A stretch of DNA of 64,000 nt from a virus: positions 1 to 64,000 of IMG/VR virus record IMGVR_UViG_3300036770_007327; one strand, written 5' to 3'. Shown here in pieces: positions 1 to 5,190 of this stretch (positions are counted from its first letter, which is position 1; every line of letters starts with the position of its first letter). A program made the position numbers and the translations under genes. Under the pieces are notes generated by a model, which was not told where the DNA came from, searched no databases, and saw only the letters and a program-made list of their open reading frames with translations.

Positions 1-6
1 GAAGCA

Positions 7-234
7 ATGGCAAGCGATCTCGGCTTCAGAGCAGGAGAGCTTCCCTATTATAGGCTCTTTAACGATTCGATTGATGTTGGGTTGATTCTAAATTCTCCTA
101 AGACAAATCGAGACGAGATCTTCTTCTACAATGAAGAAAAGACTTGCGTGACGTTTGGATATTCTGAAGAGGTAGTCGGTTGGAGTTTTACTACCGCAAA
201 CGGTAGGTATACCTTGACAGTCTTCAACGATTAA
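7..234 (+). CDS. Hypothetical protein, possibly 5'-truncated by window edge
   Basis: A 75-residue protein of mixed charge with no signal peptide or membrane segment. I do not recognise the family. The frame is open to the first base of the window, so the ATG at 7 may be internal and the true start may lie upstream. Its stop lies a few bases before the GGAAC/TATAAT promoter of the lysozyme gene, so it ends the preceding transcription unit. The small size and position fit the set of short accessory genes that follows. Confidence 0.5.
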   Translation: MASDLGFRAGELPYYRLFNDSIDVGLILNSPKTNRDEIFFYNEEKTCVTFGYSEEVVGWSFTTANGRYTLTVFND

Positions 235-236
235 AA

Positions 237-261
237 AAAGGAACACTTGTATAATAATCGT
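237..261 (+). promoter_or_regulatory. GGAAC/TATAAT promoter, copy 1 (lysozyme)
   Basis: AAAGGAAC at 237-244, a 5-nt spacer, TATAAT at 250-255, six bases, then the ATG at 262. If TATAAT is a -10 element (-12 to -7), position +1 is the A of the start codon, so the message would be leaderless. No TTGACA-like -35 element is visible. Six more copies with identical geometry follow within 2 kb. Confidence 0.75.
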
Positions 262-846
262 ATGAGAAATGTTATTGCCATTATTGTTGCTGCGAGCGTT
301 GGAGTCTATCTCTTTGCCGATCTCAATCGCAAGGAAGATCAACCCGCTCTCGATCGTCCAGCTATCCCCAAGCCGGCAGAGCAATATCAAAAGAGGCCCT
401 ATACGCCGATTGAGCGATACATTGATCGATCTCTCAATCTTGCTCTTGATCTTATCAAGCGCTGGGAAGGTTTCTCCTCAACGCCCTACTACTGCGCTGC
501 CGGGGTAAAGACGATCGGGTATGGTGATACCGATCCGGTGATTGTGAATCGAGGTCAAATTACCGAAGAAGAGGCTGAACAATATTTGATTGAGCGCATC
601 AAAGCGGCTAAATATGAGATCGAAATGAAACTACTAGCCCCGGCTACAGATACGCAACTAGCAGCGCTCATAAGTTTTTATTATAACCTGGGCCCATCTA
701 ACTTCGACAACATTGCTGAGAGAATCAATAATGGTCGTGTGAAAGAAGCCGGCGATGCTATCATCCTTTATGATAAATGTAAAGGTAAATCGCTCAAAGG
801 ACTTCGTGATCGCCGACAAGAGGAACAATACCTTTTCAATCTATGA
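262..846 (+). CDS. Endolysin, GH24 lysozyme with N-terminal signal-anchor helix
   Basis: A 194-residue muramidase expected to cut the glycan strands of peptidoglycan for lysis. Residues 3-19 form a hydrophobic helix rich in Ala, Gly and Val, typical of a signal-arrest-release (SAR) anchor that holds the enzyme at the membrane until triggered. A Pro-rich linker follows. The catalytic region has E69, C78 and T84, the E-8-C/D-5-T spacing of GH24 lysozymes; Cys replaces the Asp20 of T4 lysozyme, as in several phage endolysins. A TTG at 247 also opens the frame, but the ATG at 262 lies exactly at the predicted transcription start and begins directly before the membrane helix. The stop overlaps the next gene's start. 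The family call is firm; the SAR mode is inferred from the helix. Confidence 0.88.
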   Translation: MRNVIAIIVAASVGVYLFADLNRKEDQPALDRPAIPKPAEQYQKRPYTPIERYIDRSLNLALDLIKRWEGFSSTPYYCAAGVKTIGYGDTDPVIVNRGQITEEEAEQYLIERIKAAKYEIEMKLLAPATDTQLAALISFYYNLGPSNFDNIAERINNGRVKEAGDAIILYDKCKGKSLKGLRDRRQEEQYLFNL

Positions 847-1034
847 CAACTAACGAAATCAAAGAATTCATTGCCAAATATGAACCTACCCCTTTTGAGG
901 ATAGGGTGCTCATTTCAAACCATTCACTCATCTCTCTGGTAAAGAAAGCATACGAAATGGGTATCCAGGACGGTAAGAACCTTTCCAATCCCCAGCTTCG
1001 AGAGTATCGAATTACCCCTCTCATGCTTAACTAG
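843..1034 (+). CDS. Small hypothetical protein downstream of endolysin
   Basis: A 63-residue soluble protein whose ATG overlaps the endolysin stop (ATGA), so the two genes are probably translationally coupled. It has no membrane segment and I do not recognise it. Its position next to the endolysin allows a lysis-related role, but nothing in the sequence shows one. Confidence 0.6.
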   Translation: MTTNEIKEFIAKYEPTPFEDRVLISNHSLISLVKKAYEMGIQDGKNLSNPQLREYRITPLMLN

Positions 1035-1059
1035 AAAGGAACCCCTATATAATAATAGT
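1035..1059 (+). promoter_or_regulatory. GGAAC/TATAAT promoter, copy 2
   Basis: AAAGGAAC at 1035-1042, spacer CCCTA, TATAAT at 1048-1053, then AATAGT and the ATG at 1060. The geometry matches copy 1 base for base. Confidence 0.75.
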
Positions 1060-1216
1060 ATGAGCAGAACAATTAAAAAGCCTTACACAAAGTCAAAGCG
1101 ATTCGATAAATCTTGCCGTAACCAATGGTTCGTGTAGCTATTGTGTAAACAATAGACGCTATAACTACAATAAGAACATCGAACGCGCTCTTCAAGACCT
1201 TAAGGAGCATCAATAA
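1060..1216 (+). pseudogene. Small basic Cys-rich phage protein, broken by a +1 frameshift
   Basis: Frame 1 from the ATG at 1060 reads MSRTIKKPYTKSKRFDKSC and then stops after 25 codons (TAG 1135-1137). Shifting frame at about 1122, where one C seems to be extra, continues as NGSCSYCVNNRRYN and runs to TAA at 1214-1216. The joined protein of about 51 residues, with SKRFDKSCRN-NGSCxYC, looks like a small Cys-containing protein I recall from many phage genomes (from memory). This is either a real frameshift or a sequencing error. The start is fixed by the promoter directly in front. Confidence 0.6.
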
Positions 1217-1217
1217 A

Positions 1218-1286
1218 ATGACATACTATTGCATCTTTATTATGTGTATGGTTTTACTATTTGTCATAACTGAAATGAGGTCTTAA
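1218..1286 (+). CDS. Micro membrane protein, 22 aa
   Basis: An ATG two bases after the preceding TAA opens a 22-codon reading frame that is almost entirely hydrophobic (FIMCMVLLFVI), enough for one membrane helix. The tight spacing suggests coupling to the upstream gene. It resembles the other very small membrane proteins in this block, but a protein this short could be chance. Confidence 0.4.
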   Translation: MTYYCIFIMCMVLLFVITEMRS

Positions 1287-1299
1287 TACGCTCCCTCAC

Positions 1300-1318
1300 A
1301 AAGGAACTGTGATCTTTT
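1300..1318 (+). promoter_or_regulatory. Degenerate GGAAC box lacking the TATAAT
   Basis: AAAGGAACTGTGA at 1300-1312 matches the upstream part of copy 7 (position 2187 onward), but the hexamer at the expected -10 position is TCTTTT. No good reading frame follows immediately. It is probably a decayed promoter left by loss of a small gene. Confidence 0.4.
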
Positions 1319-1384
1319 GCTCTGCGCCAAATCTGGTCTCGAATGCCAAGAAGACAGTACGATCATTTGCATCAATTCGAACGG

Positions 1385-1409
1385 GAGGGAACACTGATAT
1401 AATATCGGC
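1385..1409 (+). promoter_or_regulatory. GGAAC/TATAAT promoter, copy 3
   Basis: GAGGGAAC ending at 1392, spacer ACTGA, TATAAT at 1398-1403, then ATCGGC and the ATG at 1410. Spacing is the same as in the other copies; the A-run before GGAAC is less well kept. Confidence 0.7.
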
Positions 1410-1616
1410 ATGGAAGATAATGACGATTTTAAATTCTGTCGCTATTACGCCGCTTACGAGCGTAATGGGGATCGAGTGATTTACGCAAAGACTTTTAACC
1501 ACGCCACAATCTTTGGGAACAGACTTTTCGATGTCGACCTGGTCATCGATGAGGGTTGCTTTTTTCACAAAGATGATATTGCCGAGATCGAAAAAAATGG
1601 CTGGTGCTGGGGGTAA
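1410..1616 (+). CDS. Small hypothetical protein, acidic
   Basis: A 68-residue acidic protein with several aromatic and three Cys residues; soluble and unrecognised. The ATG lies exactly six bases after a TATAAT, so the message is predicted to be leaderless. The stop codon overlaps the next promoter (TAAGGAAC), showing how tightly these gene units are packed. Confidence 0.6.
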   Translation: MEDNDDFKFCRYYAAYERNGDRVIYAKTFNHATIFGNRLFDVDLVIDEGCFFHKDDIAEIEKNGWCWG

Positions 1617-1638
1617 GGAACTCAGATATAATAAGAGT
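1614..1638 (+). promoter_or_regulatory. GGAAC/TATAAT promoter, copy 4
   Basis: TAAGGAAC at 1614-1621 (its TAA is the stop of the preceding gene), spacer TCAGA, TATAAT at 1627-1632, then AAGAGT and the ATG at 1639. Confidence 0.75.
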
Positions 1639-1749
1639 ATGAAAGAAGATGATATTGTTGATGTAGTTATTGCGTTTTTAACGTTTATAGGGTTTGTTGT
1701 TTGTTTCAGCATTGGAGCAATTATAGCTACTCTACTTGGATTGGTCTAA
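1639..1749 (+). CDS. Small single-pass membrane protein, 36 aa
   Basis: An acidic N-terminus (MKEDD) is followed by a long hydrophobic stretch over roughly residues 8-35, enough for one membrane helix with the N-terminus probably outside. I do not recognise it. The start is fixed by the promoter six bases upstream; the longer frame from 1513 crosses the preceding gene and the promoter and is rejected. It could act on the host membrane during takeover or lysis, but no function is visible. Confidence 0.6.
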   Translation: MKEDDIVDVVIAFLTFIGFVVCFSIGAIIATLLGLV

Positions 1750-1778
1750 GGAGATCGAATTCCTTACCATGGAGTGCG

Positions 1779-1804
1779 AAAGGAACTCCAATATAATATT
1801 GGAG
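1779..1804 (+). promoter_or_regulatory. GGAAC/TATAAT promoter, copy 5, with transcribed leader
   Basis: AAAGGAAC at 1779-1786, spacer TCCAA, TATAAT at 1792-1797, then ATTGGA and GTAAG at 1804. Here the predicted +1 is the G of GTAAG, not a start codon, so this transcript has a leader of about 30 nt. Confidence 0.72.
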
Positions 1805-1833
1805 TAAGTTAAATTAAACAAATACAAACAAAT
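1804..1833 (+). promoter_or_regulatory. Conserved 5' leader, copy A
   Basis: The leader contains GTAAGTTAAATTAAACAAA, nearly identical to the leader at 2213 onward in front of another gene. It is purine-rich with no clear Shine-Dalgarno sequence. The shared sequence suggests a common role in translation or RNA stability. Confidence 0.5.
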
Positions 1834-1980
1834 ATGGAAAAATTGTGTATTAATAATATTAAAATTGGGGATTGTGTTAATATTGTAGGAAAAGGTTTGG
1901 GAGAAATTGTTGGTATTGATTATAAGTTTAAGGAAATTTATGTTAACTTTAATAAAGTTTTTTATGTTTGTAAACTTTAA
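1834..1980 (+). CDS. Small hypothetical protein, 48 aa, beta-rich
   Basis: ATG at 1834 to TAA at 1978-1980. The protein (I-K-I-G-D-C-V-N-I-V-G then G-x-G-E-I-V-G-I-D) looks like a small barrel, similar in pattern to KOW/SH3-like folds with alternating hydrophobic residues. That is a pattern impression, not a family match. It is expressed from copy 5 of the promoter through a conserved leader. Confidence 0.55.
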   Translation: MEKLCINNIKIGDCVNIVGKGLGEIVGIDYKFKEIYVNFNKVFYVCKL

Positions 1981-2002
1981 TTGTAATAGTTGGTAAAGCA
2001 AA

Positions 2003-2027
2003 AAAGGAACTCAGATATAATATTAGT
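2003..2027 (+). promoter_or_regulatory. GGAAC/TATAAT promoter, copy 6
   Basis: AAAGGAAC at 2003-2010, spacer TCAGA (as in copy 4), TATAAT at 2016-2021, then ATTAGT and the ATG at 2028. Confidence 0.75.
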
Positions 2028-2186
2028 ATGCAAACACCACAAATTATTGTAATCGTTCTAACTGCAGTTAGTTTGGTTGTTAATCTGCTTAAAAATGGCG
2101 AATCTAAAAAGTATAACTTTGTTACTGCTTTGATTGATTCGGCTATTTTGATTGGATTGTTGATTTGGGGAGGATTTTTCGGTTAA
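2028..2186 (+). CDS. Small two-pass membrane protein, 52 aa
   Basis: Two hydrophobic segments (about residues 5-20 and 33-51) flank a short charged loop LKNGESKK, giving a hairpin membrane protein. It resembles small phage membrane proteins in shape only. The message is predicted to be leaderless. The stop TTAAGGAAC overlaps the next promoter. Confidence 0.6.
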   Translation: MQTPQIIVIVLTAVSLVVNLLKNGESKKYNFVTALIDSAILIGLLIWGGFFG

Positions 2187-2209
2187 GGAACTGTGATATA
2201 ATAATAGTG
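2184..2209 (+). promoter_or_regulatory. GGAAC/TATAAT promoter, copy 7, with transcribed leader
   Basis: TAAGGAAC at 2184-2191, spacer TGTGA, TATAAT at 2197-2202, then AATAGT and GTAAG at 2209. As in copy 5, the predicted +1 is a G beginning GTAAG and a leader precedes the gene. Confidence 0.72.
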
Positions 2210-2255
2210 TAAGGTAAGTTAAACTAAACAAAACAAAATAGAAAGTAAATATAAT
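2209..2255 (+). promoter_or_regulatory. Conserved 5' leader, copy B
   Basis: A 47-nt leader containing GTAAGTTAAACTAAACAAA, which differs from copy A at one base in this core. Only the two genes with a leader carry it; the five predicted leaderless genes do not. Confidence 0.5.
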
Positions 2256-2549
2256 ATGGCTACTCAATATCGTTTTAAGACTGTTATGGTGACTGATTCT
2301 GATCGTTCTAACTTCTCTGCTCTTCGTGATAGTTTTGGTGTGAAGGTTTCTGATAAAGAGCTCTTCTCTGCTATTTGGAATAGTATGGATGTTGAGAAGG
2401 TTAAGAAGGAGATTGTTGAGAAGAAGAAGACTGCTGAGAAGAATAAAGAGAAGGAGAAGATTAAGAAGCTTGAGAAGCAGTTGAAAGAGAAGTTGGCGAA
2501 ACTTCAGAATGGCTCTACGGAAGAGAAGAAGGAGAAGAATGTTGCCTGA
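2256..2549 (+). CDS. Lys/Glu-rich coiled-coil protein, 97 aa
   Basis: The first 45 residues form a small domain (MATQYRFKTVMV...KVSDKELFSAIW) that resembles short phage proteins; residues 46-97 are almost all Lys, Glu and hydrophobic heptads, forming a long coiled coil. Expected to oligomerise or bind nucleic acid or a host protein. Last gene of the GGAAC-promoter block and followed by a strong terminator. Family not recognised. Confidence 0.65.
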   Translation: MATQYRFKTVMVTDSDRSNFSALRDSFGVKVSDKELFSAIWNSMDVEKVKKEIVEKKKTAEKNKEKEKIKKLEKQLKEKLAKLQNGSTEEKKEKNVA

Positions 2550-2570
2550 GTAGAGCAGAGATAAATATGA

Positions 2571-2599
2571 GAGGGGTGAGAGAAATCTCACCCCTCTTT
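2571..2599 (+). terminator. Rho-independent terminator closing the small-gene block
   Basis: Perfect 10-bp stem GAGGGGTGAG (2571-2580) / CTCACCCCTC (2587-2596) with a 6-nt loop, followed by TTT. It separates the GGAAC-promoter region from the downstream genes with T4-like late promoters. Confidence 0.85.
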
Positions 2600-2616
2600 C
2601 TATTATGAGATATATC

Positions 2617-2694
2617 TCTAGAATTATAAGGTTCTCTAGAATGATAAGGGTTCTAGAGAGCAAGAGGGGTTCTAGAAAATATGGGGGTTCTAGA
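2617..2694. repeat. Five TCTAGA palindromes spaced about 18 bp (iteron-like)
   Basis: TCTAGA begins at 2617, 2635, 2652, 2671 and 2689, spacings of 18, 17, 19 and 18 bp. The last four units share GGTTCTAGA or GTTCTCTAGA. Even spacing of about 1.7 helical turns with a palindromic core is typical of protein-binding iterons. Confidence 0.75.
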
Positions 2695-2769
2695 AGACTT
2701 AAGCGTGCGAACACTTATAGATATTATGCCGGGGATTGGAAGTGGGAAACTGCATGCTCTACAAAATTT

Positions 2770-2835
2770 TTTTTTTCGCGGAAACCCCTCTATATAGCGA
2801 AAAAAAGCCCCTCCTGTACTCTCAATTTTTTTCGC
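2770..2835. repeat. TTTTTTTCGC repeat, two direct and one inverted copy
   Basis: TTTTTTTCGC at 2770-2779, its reverse complement GCGAAAAAAA at 2797-2806, and a third copy at 2826-2835. The first pair forms a hairpin with a 17-nt loop. It could be a bidirectional terminator-like structure or part of an origin. Confidence 0.5.
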
Positions 2836-2876
2836 TGAGACCCTCTGTATACACGGTAACCTCCCTTTGCCTTATC

Positions 2877-2888
2877 TAAATACTCTAT
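2877..2888 (+). promoter_or_regulatory. TAAATA late-type promoter
   Basis: CTAAATA with TAAATA at 2877-2882, six bases before the ATG at 2889. It matches the 3' part of the T4 late consensus TATAAATA and the 5-9 nt spacing seen throughout this window. Confidence 0.55.
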
Positions 2889-3584
2889 ATGACTTTTGAT
2901 ACATTGGTGAAGAGAGCTCTTATGGAGTCGCAAGGGGATAATAGCATAAGAACACTCGATTCAGGCGCTAAATTTTGGGGAGAGATGGCTATAGCCCCTC
3001 AGACTCCGACGGAGATTTCTGTCGAACAATCCAAAGATTACGGTATATCCCCGTCCTACTATAAGAGAGTTGGGGAGGGTTCCGGGTCTGTTGTGTATTC
3101 CGACGGAGAAACTATAGTCAAACTAAGCAAAGCACGGCTCGGGGGAACATTTGTTAACGGAGCTATACGGGAGACACAATGGACCGATATGCTCGAAAGT
3201 AGAATAAGAGAGCATGAGAGATTAAAGAAGATAGAAGATATACCTCCGTATCTCATACCTCAAGAGGGGACGTTTCTACACTATTCTACTTATAAGAATT
3301 TAGATAAGAAGCCCGTAGAGGGCGCTGTCTATAATAAGGATCATAAGGGATTCGGCATCTTCGATGAATATAAGTTTTCAACAGCTGGCTCACGCATGCT
3401 AGATAATGGCATTATAGAGCAGCAGGTGGTTGACACTGGGCGCTATAAAATTAAGGAAAGAAATTTGCTTCATGGTATAGGCTCTCATATTAAAAAGCAT
3501 GTTGGGTCTCTTGATAATCGCGGCATATCGGGTAATATATTTTTCGATACAGATAATAGGATAGTTTATGTTATTGATAACTAA
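2889..3584 (+). CDS. Kinase-like-fold protein with capsid-targeting-like N-terminus
   Basis: 231 residues. The first 13 residues (MTFDTLVKRALME) match the capsid-targeting pattern seen in its neighbours, with a possible gp21 cut after L-M-E. At about 60-80 there is a glycine-rich loop VGEGSGSVVYSDGETIVKLS, like the nucleotide loop and beta-3 lysine of protein-kinase-like folds; at the C-terminus NRGISGNIFFD followed by VYVIDN resembles the catalytic-loop Asn and metal-binding Asp of APH/kinase-like families. The usual catalytic Asp is not in the standard place and the protein ends at the DFG-like position, so activity is uncertain. If packaged, it would be injected with DNA, as T4 Alt is. Kinase assignment is by motif only. 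Confidence 0.45.
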   Translation: MTFDTLVKRALMESQGDNSIRTLDSGAKFWGEMAIAPQTPTEISVEQSKDYGISPSYYKRVGEGSGSVVYSDGETIVKLSKARLGGTFVNGAIRETQWTDMLESRIREHERLKKIEDIPPYLIPQEGTFLHYSTYKNLDKKPVEGAVYNKDHKGFGIFDEYKFSTAGSRMLDNGIIEQQVVDTGRYKIKERNLLHGIGSHIKKHVGSLDNRGISGNIFFDTDNRIVYVIDN

Positions 3585-3589
3585 AAGAC

Positions 3590-3604
3590 TAAATAGATAC
3601 GAAT
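3590..3604 (+). promoter_or_regulatory. CTAAATA late-type promoter
   Basis: TAAATA at 3590-3595, nine bases before the ATG at 3605. Confidence 0.5.
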
Positions 3605-4033
3605 ATGAGCAAATTTGATAAGATTTATAATAGTATTATTAATGAATATAGCACAACACCTATGATGGGTGATGAGGGCGCAGAAGATTTTCGAGACAGA
3701 AAAGGCGACTATATGGACCTTTATTATAACTTAAAGGATTATCTCGATAAACTCGGAAGGGATCTCGAGAAGGACTACCACTATTTTACCAGTACTGACG
3801 CTCCGGGTCATTCTGAAGCGGCTAATCTAGTTAATAGCATTATTGATACCATTGATGGTTATAATGAACAAGCTCAAGGCGAAGGCACGAGAGAGGAATT
3901 TGTCGAATTAAAAGATAAGGTAGAGGGGTTCATGAGAGAACTCAGTGATGAATATGAGAGCTTTGGACCTGTAGCTCAAAATGTTATTGATAGACTTATG
4001 GACGATCTCGATAGTGAATTAGAAACCTACTAA
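3605..4033 (+). CDS. Acidic helical protein with capsid-targeting-like N-terminus
   Basis: 142 residues, very acidic, predicted mostly helical. The N-terminus MSKFDKIYNSIINE fits the motif F-x-x-[ILF]-x-x-x-I-[ILV]-x-E shared by many small genes here; I-N-E would be a gp21-type cut site ([IL]-x-E). No other domain is recognised. It is probably an internal head protein; the acidic body could balance the strongly basic neighbours. Confidence 0.55.
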   Translation: MSKFDKIYNSIINEYSTTPMMGDEGAEDFRDRKGDYMDLYYNLKDYLDKLGRDLEKDYHYFTSTDAPGHSEAANLVNSIIDTIDGYNEQAQGEGTREEFVELKDKVEGFMRELSDEYESFGPVAQNVIDRLMDDLDSELETY

Positions 4034-4035
4034 CC

Positions 4036-4046
4036 TAAATAACTAT
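4036..4046 (+). promoter_or_regulatory. CTAAATA late-type promoter
   Basis: TAAATA at 4036-4041, five bases before the ATG at 4047. Confidence 0.5.
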
Positions 4047-4334
4047 ATGTTCCAGTTTCAATTTGATCTTTTGGTTGAGCAGCTATTAGAAGAAGCTTCT
4101 AAATGTACTGGGCCTACCAAAAAGGCTTCATCTACTTCTAAAAATAAGAAGTGGATGCAATGCGTTAAGAACCCCTCAGGTGGGGGATATAAGCGCGTCC
4201 ATTGGGGTCAAAAAGGGGTAAAGGTTACTGGAGACTCTGGTAATACGAAGCGTAAGAAGTCCTTTAGAGCGCGACATAAATGTAGCTCTGCAAAGCCAGG
4301 GACTGCTAAGTATCAAGCTTGTAAAGATTGGTAA
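4047..4334 (+). CDS. Small basic Cys-containing protein with capsid-targeting-like N-terminus
   Basis: 95 residues. The N-terminal MFQFQFDLLVEQLLEE helix ends in the L-L-E/L-E-E signature of capsid-targeting peptides. The remainder is strongly basic with four Cys and the segment GGYKRVHWGQKGVKVTG, which I recall from small phage proteins of unknown function. The charge pattern fits DNA-associated internal head proteins such as T4 IPs. Function inferred from charge and targeting motif only. Confidence 0.6.
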   Translation: MFQFQFDLLVEQLLEEASKCTGPTKKASSTSKNKKWMQCVKNPSGGGYKRVHWGQKGVKVTGDSGNTKRKKSFRARHKCSSAKPGTAKYQACKDW

Positions 4335-4344
4335 TATATACATT

Positions 4345-4620
4345 ATGACACCGTTTAATAAATTAGTACAAAATATCATCACAGAAATGCTTGATGATGG
4401 TGAAGAGTATCAGGATATCGGTCCTGATGAAGATCCTGGATCTAAAGGGCATAACTATATGCTTCAATTAAAGGCTGAAATAGAAGAGCTTCACGACAAA
4501 ATAGGATACCCTACTTCTAACCTATCTGGCATGTCTGTTAAGCAGCTTGAGAGAATGGTTAAGATTGCCAGAGAAACCTTAGCTACTCAACGCCGATATG
4601 AAGATGAAAGACCTTATTAA
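4345..4620 (+). CDS. Small acidic protein with capsid-targeting-like N-terminus
   Basis: 91 residues. MTPFNKLVQNIITE at the N-terminus ends in I-T-E, a fitting gp21 cut site, followed by an acidic linker and a helical region (about 35-80) with heptad-like spacing. The downstream gene starts inside its 3' end. No known family recognised. Confidence 0.55.
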   Translation: MTPFNKLVQNIITEMLDDGEEYQDIGPDEDPGSKGHNYMLQLKAEIEELHDKIGYPTSNLSGMSVKQLERMVKIARETLATQRRYEDERPY

Positions 4621-4999
4621 AAATAGATATTTTTATATAGGGTTAATCATATCTGCTTTTGCTGTATTAGGAGTCTCTACTATAACGTTTAACCTATTGG
4701 AAAAAGTAGAACCCTCCCTAGACACTTATGTTGATGGAGCATATATTTCTAAATCAAAGAAATATGTTAAAGAGATACAGCAAGTATGCGAATCTACCCC
4801 AGATAAAGAGTATTTGTTAGTAGCCTTTATAGGATCGACTATGGAAATTATTATTAGAGTCGATAGCTATAAAAATTGGAAAGATGAATATACAGATAAG
4901 TTAGAGAGATGTATAAAACTAACTCTTATGAGAGGCGGTCATAGCTTTGCTCTAATGCCTTTACAAGAACAAGATAAGGGATCTCTCGTTATAAAATGA
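4598..4999 (+). CDS. Single-pass membrane protein, 133 aa
   Basis: A short basic N-terminus (MKMKDLIKNRYF) precedes one hydrophobic helix at about residues 13-33, then a soluble domain of about 100 residues expected outside the cytoplasm. The ATG at 4598 overlaps the preceding gene by 23 bases; an ATG six bases later is equally possible. I do not recognise it. The type II topology would suit an envelope-acting phage protein. Confidence 0.55.
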   Translation: MKMKDLIKNRYFYIGLIISAFAVLGVSTITFNLLEKVEPSLDTYVDGAYISKSKKYVKEIQQVCESTPDKEYLLVAFIGSTMEIIIRVDSYKNWKDEYTDKLERCIKLTLMRGGHSFALMPLQEQDKGSLVIK

Positions 5000-5190
5000 A
5001 AACGTTTTTAAATTTCTTTATTGAGAAATCTGTTCACGATCCAGTAAGGCCTGGTATATTAAAGCGGCAGATAAAGGGCAAGATAACATGCTCAAAAGCG
5101 CGGTCGTTAAAGGGAAAGCAGAAGAATAAAGGAAGCAATACCTCTAAGGCCGCTCAGCGCTTTTGTAATTATAGGGGTTGTAAATGTTAA
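4996..5190 (+). CDS. Small basic protein with capsid-targeting-like N-terminus
   Basis: 64 residues. MKTFLNFFIE closely resembles the T4 internal-protein targeting peptide (MKTYQEFIAE), with F-I-E as the cut site. The remainder is Lys/Arg-rich with four Cys (KITCSKAR, RFCNYRGCKC) and would be a compact cationic peptide after cleavage, suited to binding packaged DNA. Its start overlaps the preceding stop (ATGA). Confidence 0.65.
   Translation: MKTFLNFFIEKSVHDPVRPGILKRQIKGKITCSKARSLKGKQKNKGSNTSKAAQRFCNYRGCKC

Larger units (their letters stand above)
2550..2888. other. 340-bp non-coding regulatory or origin-like region
   Basis: Between the terminator and the first late-type gene. It holds five TCTAGA palindromes at near-helical spacing (2617-2694), then a T-rich segment with three copies of TTTTTTTCGC (two direct, one inverted), and a TAAATA late-promoter element at 2877. 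A 77-codon frame crosses the repeats but is not credible as a gene. The layout would suit an origin or a regulator-binding region; nothing identifies which. Confidence 0.6.

Noticed and set aside
237-244. GGAAC boxes as Shine-Dalgarno sequences
   Set aside because: The boxes are 18-20 bases before the ATG in five genes, too far for a ribosome-binding site, and the same spacing is kept to TATAAT even where no ATG follows.
1343-1402. 19-codon frame MPRRQYDHLH... ending at TATAA
   Set aside because: No promoter at the right distance, the end overlaps a promoter -10 element, and the composition is not convincing.
2605-2838. 77-codon open reading frame across the TCTAGA repeats
   Set aside because: It spans the iteron array, the T-rich inverted repeats and low-complexity sequence; the predicted protein is dominated by Arg and Lys from the repeats, and no promoter lies at its start.
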